Assembly (NCBI RefSeq): GCF_008271805.1
Contig: NZ_VSRY01000173.1
Span: 264,765-328,764, forward strand
Direction: 5' to 3'
DNA: 64,000 bases
From: Streptomyces sp. TRM49041
Lineage (GTDB): Bacteria > Actinomycetota > Actinomycetes > Streptomycetales > Streptomycetaceae
Shown here one piece after another: positions 60,801-64,000 of the stretch. The notes beneath the pieces were generated by a model. It had not been told where the DNA came from. It made no database searches and worked only from the letters and a program-made list of their open reading frames with translations. Made by a program: the position numbers and the translations under genes. The stretch's first letter is position 1, and the number at the start of each line of letters is the position of its first letter.

Positions 60801-61388
60801 GAACATCAGCGTCGCCTGTCCCACGTGGGTCAGGCTCACGGCGAGGAAACCACCGAGGCATGAGTAGACGATGATCACCAGGGCGGTCAGGAGCGCGCCG
60901 AGTTCGAAGTCGAGGTTGAAGACCTGCTCGAGCAGCACTCCGCCGGCCAGCAGGCCACTGGCGATATAGACGGTGAAGAACAGAAGGATGACGGCCGCCG
61001 AAATGATCCGGAGCAACCGGGTGCGGTCCTCGAACCGCTCCTCCAGGTAGGCCGACAGGCTCACGGCGTTTCCGGCGCGCTCGGTGTAGGTGCGTAGCCG
61101 GGGCGCGACCAAGAGCCAATTGAGGTACGTGCCGATCACCAGACCGATGGGGAGCCAGCTGACACCGATGCCGGCGACGTACACCGCTCCGGGGAGTGCC
61201 AGAAACAGCCAGGCCGACATGGCGCTGGCCCCTGCGGAGAGCGCGGCGACCGGTGCGCGGAGCCTGCGGCTGCCCAAGGCGAAGTCGGCGAAGGTGCGGA
61301 TGCGCGGGTACGCCCAGATACCCATACCGATCATGGCAAGCACATAGGCAATGAATATGATCACGATCGGCGCGCTCAGATCGATCAT
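57810..61388 (-). CDS. PutP-like symporter fused to PAS-GAF-SpoIIE phosphatase-HATPase
   Basis: A 1192-residue single frame. Residues about 1-490 are a full SSS symporter (SAGASAMSAWLFLALPGAVY, GYFGQPHILARFMSIRSTRA, IMSTADSQLLVSSVALTEDF with sodium-site residues). About 505-625 is PAS (PVGVAVLDTDLRYVWVNDVL), 622-800 GAF, 822-1050 a PP2C/SpoIIE phosphatase (SGVGGDWFDVIPL, VVGDVVGHGINAAASMGRLR, PSDDAALLLARTRL), and 1071-1185 an RsbW-like ATPase (TELIVSELVTNAIRHATGPI, GGRGLLIIAQLARRWGTRY). ATG 61388 follows GAGGGA. By analogy with CbrA-type symporter-kinases it may couple substrate transport to a partner-switching sigma pathway. No stop or frameshift separates the parts. Confidence 0.92.
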   Translation of the reverse strand: MIDLSAPIVIIFIAYVLAMIGMGIWAYPRIRTFADFALGSRRLRAPVAALSAGASAMSAWLFLALPGAVYVAGIGVSWLPIGLVIGTYLNWLLVAPRLRTYTERAGNAVSLSAYLEERFEDRTRLLRIISAAVILLFFTVYIASGLLAGGVLLEQVFNLDFELGALLTALVIIVYSCLGGFLAVSLTHVGQATLMFLALVVLPAVGLGVLGGFGALSDDVRDKAPTLLDMGAGASFSDGQWSAGGALSAVAIISLLSWGLGYFGQPHILARFMSIRSTRAIPTARRIGTGWVLVALTGATLVGLVGIARLDQPLDNPETVFIALSQTLLNPWIAGVMLIAVLAAIMSTADSQLLVSSVALTEDFYRAFLRRRASDKALVWVGRGAVVVVILVAYVIALNGGGVLNIVAYAWAGSGAAFGPVVLLSLYWPRMTWAGAVAGIVSGAATVLLWRWINPLLGPLESDIYEMVPGVLVATIAALVFGRFVGRPPESAFWRMPGGGVSQLMLEPFLAPAPVGVAVLDTDLRYVWVNDVLGRVIPLERRLGRSVKEVLPSFEAEPFEEKMHMVLRTGVPVMDHEFRGPSYADPHRERAYSASFFGMRDRHGRHVGIWYMIIDVTERWRAQERLALLNDASAHIGSTLEVTRTAQELADDAVPSLADFVAIDLLDSVMRGDEPAPGPVDIGPVIRRAAQKSVREGSPEARLAVGERVQRAPSSPVARCLLEGRTLVEPILDTSAGAWVAMDPSLGAVFREFQFRSIMVVPVKARGVTLGAATFVRSGRLGPFEEDDVRLAEELVSRAAVCVDNARRYTRERNAAQSMQQNLLPREVTGGSALEVASWYLPADAPSGVGGDWFDVIPLSGTRVALVVGDVVGHGINAAASMGRLRTAVRTLANLDLPPDELLAHLDDLVIGLMEGHGGDGQGAENESVGAAFLGATCLYAVYDPVTGLCTLARAGHLPPVIVSPDGAVDFLDLPAGPPLGLGSMPFESAELELAPGSLIGMYTDGLIETFDWDIDVGLSRLSSTLAVPMPTLEEIGDNVFDALLTVPPSDDAALLLARTRLLGPGRVASWDLPSDPAAVADARSVATRQLSAWGLDDLTFTTELIVSELVTNAIRHATGPISLRLIRDRGLICEVSDASSTSPRLRHARTTDEGGRGLLIIAQLARRWGTRYTKTGKIIWTEQPAPDESSV

Positions 61389-61802
61389 GGTTCCCTCGCC
61401 CTTGAGGTGATGGGCACCGGCATAGCCGCCGACAGGTCTGCGGCCTTTGCCCTACCAAGCAAATCTACAGATCCCGGACCGTAGAGGCAGACCGACATCC
61501 GCCGCACGGGGCCGTGAACTCGACCCCGGATCAGTCGGCCGGCAGGTACCCGCGACGGGCGACCGCTCCCGGACGCCTCCGACGCGGCACGGGCCGAGGC
61601 CGGGCCGCGCCTACTGCTGGTCGGCGCCCGCGTTTTCCCCGGAGGGGCGGCCCCAGGACGGGAGATCCCCTCGACCGGCCGGTCCGGCGCGGCAGCGGGG
61701 CCGCACAGGCCCGGAGCCGGCGGCGGCCCGAACATCGCCCTCGCCGCCTCCCTCGCCCTCCACGCACTCGCCGGACCGCCCTGACCTAGGATCGGCCTCC
61801 TG

Positions 61803-63440
61803 ATGACTGCCACCCTCGTCGCCAAGAACCTCGCCGCCGGCCACGGCGAGCGCTCCCTCTTCGCAGGACTCGACCTCGTCGTCGCTCCCGGCGACGTCAT
61901 CGGCCTCGTCGGCGTCAACGGCGCCGGCAAGTCGACGCTGCTCCGGCTTCTCGCCGGGCTCGACACCCCCGAGGACGGCGACGTCCACCTGTCCCCGCGC
62001 ACCGCCGCAGTCGGCCACCTCCCGCAGGAGCCGGAGCGCCGCCCCGGCGAGACGGTGCGGGCCTTTCTCGCCCGCCGCACCGGTGTCGCCGCGGCCCAGG
62101 CGGAGATGGACGCGGCGACCCAGGGCCTGGTCGACGGGGCGCCCGGCGCCGACGACGCGTACGCCGCCTCCCTGGAGCGCTGGCTCGCCCTCGGCGGCGC
62201 CGACCTGGACGACCGGGCCGAGGAGACGGCCGCCGCGCTCGGCCTCACCGTGGGCCTCGACCAGCCGATGACCGCGCTCTCCGGCGGCCAGGCCGCCCGT
62301 GCCGGCCTCGCCTCGCTGCTCCTCTCCCGCTACGACGTGTTCCTCCTCGACGAGCCGACCAACGACCTCGACCTGGACGGCCTGGAGCGCCTTGAGACCT
62401 TCGTCCGGGGCCTGCGCGCCGGCACGGTCGTCATCAGCCACGACCGTGAGTTCCTCGCCCGTACGGTGACCAAGGTCCTCGAACTCGACCTCGCCCAGCA
62501 GCGGATCACCCTGTACGGCGGCGGCTACGAGGCGTACCTGGAGGAGCGCGAGACCGCCCGCCGGCACGCGCGTGAGGACTTCGAGGAGTACGCCGACAAG
62601 AAGGCCGCCCTCGAGAGCCGCGCGCGGACCCAGCGGTCCTGGATGGACAAGGGCGTCAAGAACGCCCGCCGCAAGGCCGGCGACAACGACAAGATCGGCC
62701 GCAAGTTCCGCAGCGAGGCCAGCGAGAAGCAGGCCGCCAAGGCCCGCCAGACCCAGCGCATGATCGAGCGGCTCGATGCCGTCGAGGAGCCACGCAAGGA
62801 GTGGGAGCTGCGCATGGAGATCGCCGCCGCCCCGCGCTCCGGCGCGGTCGTGGCGACCCTGCGGGACGCGGAGGTCCGGCGCGGCGACTTCACGTTGGGC
62901 CCGGTCTCCCTCCAGGTCGACTGGGCGGACCGGATGGCCATCACCGGCGCGAACGGCGCGGGCAAGTCCACCCTGCTCGCCGCGCTCCTGGGCCGCCTCG
63001 CGCTGGACGCGGGCCACGCCGCGGTCGGGTCCGGCGTCGTCGTGGGCGAGGTCGACCAGGCCCGGCGGCTGTTCCACGGGACGGAGTCGCTGCTCGACGC
63101 GTTCTGCGCGGCCGTGCCCGACACCGAGCCCGCCGACGTACGGACGCTCCTCGCCAAGTTCGGACTCAAGGCCGCGCACGTGATGCGGCCCGCGACGACG
63201 CTGTCCCCGGGCGAGCGCACCCGCGCGGCCCTCGCCCTGCTCCAGGGCCGCGGCGTGAACCTGCTGGTCCTGGACGAGCCGACCAACCACCTGGACCTGC
63301 CGGCCATCGAGCAGCTGGAGGAGGCCCTCGACTCGTACCCCGGCACGCTGCTCCTGGTCACGCACGACCGCCGCATGCTGGACGCGGTCCACGTCACGCG
63401 CCGGATCGAGGTCGCGGACGGCAAGGTCACGGAGGTGTGA
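61803..63440 (+). CDS. ABC-F family ATPase (duplicated ATP-binding cassettes)
   Basis: A 545-residue cytosolic protein with two ABC domains and no membrane part. Cassette 1: GLVGVNGAGKSTLLRLLAGL, LSGGQAARAGLASLLLS, VFLLDEPTNDLDLDGL. Cassette 2: AITGANGAGKSTLLAALLGR, LSPGERTRAALALLQ, LLVLDEPTNHLDLPAI. The linker between them is charged and helical (KAALESRARTQRSWMDKGVK). ABC-F proteins act on ribosomes, in translation or antibiotic protection. TAGGAT about ten bases before the ATG suggests a leaderless or near-leaderless mRNA. Bases 61389-61802 show no other gene. Confidence 0.93.
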   Translation: MTATLVAKNLAAGHGERSLFAGLDLVVAPGDVIGLVGVNGAGKSTLLRLLAGLDTPEDGDVHLSPRTAAVGHLPQEPERRPGETVRAFLARRTGVAAAQAEMDAATQGLVDGAPGADDAYAASLERWLALGGADLDDRAEETAAALGLTVGLDQPMTALSGGQAARAGLASLLLSRYDVFLLDEPTNDLDLDGLERLETFVRGLRAGTVVISHDREFLARTVTKVLELDLAQQRITLYGGGYEAYLEERETARRHAREDFEEYADKKAALESRARTQRSWMDKGVKNARRKAGDNDKIGRKFRSEASEKQAAKARQTQRMIERLDAVEEPRKEWELRMEIAAAPRSGAVVATLRDAEVRRGDFTLGPVSLQVDWADRMAITGANGAGKSTLLAALLGRLALDAGHAAVGSGVVVGEVDQARRLFHGTESLLDAFCAAVPDTEPADVRTLLAKFGLKAAHVMRPATTLSPGERTRAALALLQGRGVNLLVLDEPTNHLDLPAIEQLEEALDSYPGTLLLVTHDRRMLDAVHVTRRIEVADGKVTEV

Positions 63441-63541
63441 CCGGTGCGACCGGCATGGCCGCTGCGACCGACGGGACCGGCGTGACGGACGGGCCGGGCG
63501 TGACGGACGGGCCGGCGTGACCGGCGCGACCGCTGCCGACC

Positions 63542-63739
63542 CTACGGGCGGTCCTCCGGCTCCTCGTAGGCGTCGAAGGTGCTGTATGCCTCGTCGTCGG
63601 GTGCGGCGCCCTTGACGCGGTCCGGCTCCGGGGCCTCGGCCGCCCGTTCACCGGGCTCGCGCCTGTCCTTCCTGGCCTGCCGCCGCTCCTCCTCGTGGTG
63701 CTTGCGGACCTCTTCGGGCTTGTCCCCGATCTGATTCAT
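63542..63739 (-). CDS. Small highly charged protein of unknown function
   Basis: A 65-residue hydrophilic protein, MNQIGDKPEEVRKHHEEERR then QARKDRREPGERAAEAPEPD, ending in an acidic tail (STFDAYEEPEDRP). ATG 63739 has GGAG six bases upstream; an upstream in-frame start exists but lacks support. It is probably unstructured. The family is not recognised. It is convergent with the ABC-F gene. Confidence 0.55.
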   Translation of the reverse strand: MNQIGDKPEEVRKHHEEERRQARKDRREPGERAAEAPEPDRVKGAAPDDEAYSTFDAYEEPEDRP

Positions 63740-63840
63740 GAGCGTCTCCGTCCTCGTCTCCGTCGCGTCGTCGGACGGTCCCGCGACGCGGTCAGAGTCA
63801 CACGGCCCGGCCACCTCCGCATGTCGGCCGGAACACGACC

Positions 63841-63869
63841 GGGGCGGGCGGGGAGACCCCGCCCGCCCC
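63841..63869 (-). terminator. Strong GC hairpin terminator
   Basis: GGGGCGGGCGGGG (63841-63853) pairs perfectly over 13 bp with its complement (63857-63869) around an AGA loop. It follows the stop of the leftward gene entering from the right edge by 16 bp, consistent with its transcription terminator. Confidence 0.7.
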
Positions 63870-63885
63870 GCATCCGCCCAGGGGC

Positions 63886-64000
63886 TCAGCGCCGGCGCTT
63901 GCCGCCGCCGTCCAGCAGGCCCGCCTTGCGGAGGGCGTCCGCCATCGCGCTGTTCGCCGGCGGCGGCCCCTGACGGTCACCGCCGCGCCCGCTCCGGTCA
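63886..64000 (-). CDS. 3' end of a gene entering from the right edge
   Basis: The leftward frame, open to the window edge, ends GPPPANSAMADALRKAGLLD then GGGKRRR before TGA at 63886. The helix MADALRKAGLL and the basic end look coding and a strong hairpin follows. Too little is visible to name the protein. Confidence 0.5.
   Translation of the reverse strand, partial: DRSGRGGDRQGPPPANSAMADALRKAGLLDGGGKRRR

Noticed and set aside
57774..60863. 1029-codon open frame on the plus strand
   Set aside because: Antisense to the symporter-phosphatase fusion; rich in His, Gln, Arg and Gly without any motif.
61611..63392. 593-codon minus-strand frame over the ABC-F gene
   Set aside because: Antisense shadow of a gene with two complete ABC cassettes.

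Overview
The window is high-GC DNA with strong G/C third-position bias, frequent GTG/TTG starts and translationally coupled operons joined by ATGA or GTGA overlaps. The gene content (SpoIIE-type phosphatase, conservon-like kinase, CebR-like operators, XRE/TPR regulator, AccA2-like carboxylase) points to a Streptomyces or close relative. No rRNA, tRNA, CRISPR array or replication origin is visible. The only mobile-element trace is a gutted ISL3-type transposase. Much of the region looks like a chromosome-arm accessory zone with several decaying genes.

Layout. 1-7.9 kb: a partial saccharopine-dehydrogenase-like gene, then a beta-oxidation operon (CaiB/BaiF CoA transferase, acyl-CoA dehydrogenase, thiolase, FadJ-like protein) facing a MerR regulator. 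8.1-10.6 kb: a dead GNAT gene, a secreted sphingomyelinase-like phosphodiesterase and an MpaB-type oxygenase. 10.5-15.3 kb: a beta-glucoside uptake operon (GH1, two permeases, lipoprotein) with LacI-type operators. 15.6-22.0 kb: an island with a HEAT-like protein, a GNAT, an XRE/TPR regulator and a small sugar-modification set (SDR epimerase, GT2, left-handed beta-helix acyltransferase). 22.2-25.6 kb: the LacI regulator carrying the same operator as the distant glucoside operon, an M1 aminopeptidase and a dead S15 peptidase.

25.7-55.8 kb is the core of interest. It holds two copies of pxpABC (5-oxoprolinase), an intact and a gutted DUF1445 hydro-lyase, an NRAMP-like transporter without the metal-binding motifs, a GntR/FCD regulator, an ATP-binding switch protein, a conservon-like histidine kinase with a substrate-binding lipoprotein, and a three-gene acyl-CoA carboxylase operon. 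Six near-identical palindromes (consensus GGATCGTTNAACGATCC), each placed between -35 and -10 hexamers of a leftward promoter, precede these units. They suggest one GntR-controlled regulon for 5-oxoproline/D-glutamate uptake and use, linked to an unusual carboxylase.

Interleaved with it are three pyruvate/monocarboxylate-type transport loci: cstA plus a Sel_put protein; a sodium:solute symporter with an ECF sigma factor and a DUF3311 partner; and cstA plus a cory-CC-star protein and an ArsA-type ATPase. They share a second element, CTGTCAACC-N16-CAACTCTT, with invariant spacing.

56.3-64 kb holds a DUF2000/AraC pair, a 1192-residue fusion of a PutP-like symporter with PAS, GAF, SpoIIE phosphatase and RsbW-like ATPase domains (a candidate transceptor), an ABC-F ATPase and two small genes at the edge. 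All functional statements come from reading the sequence and remembered family features; no database search was run.
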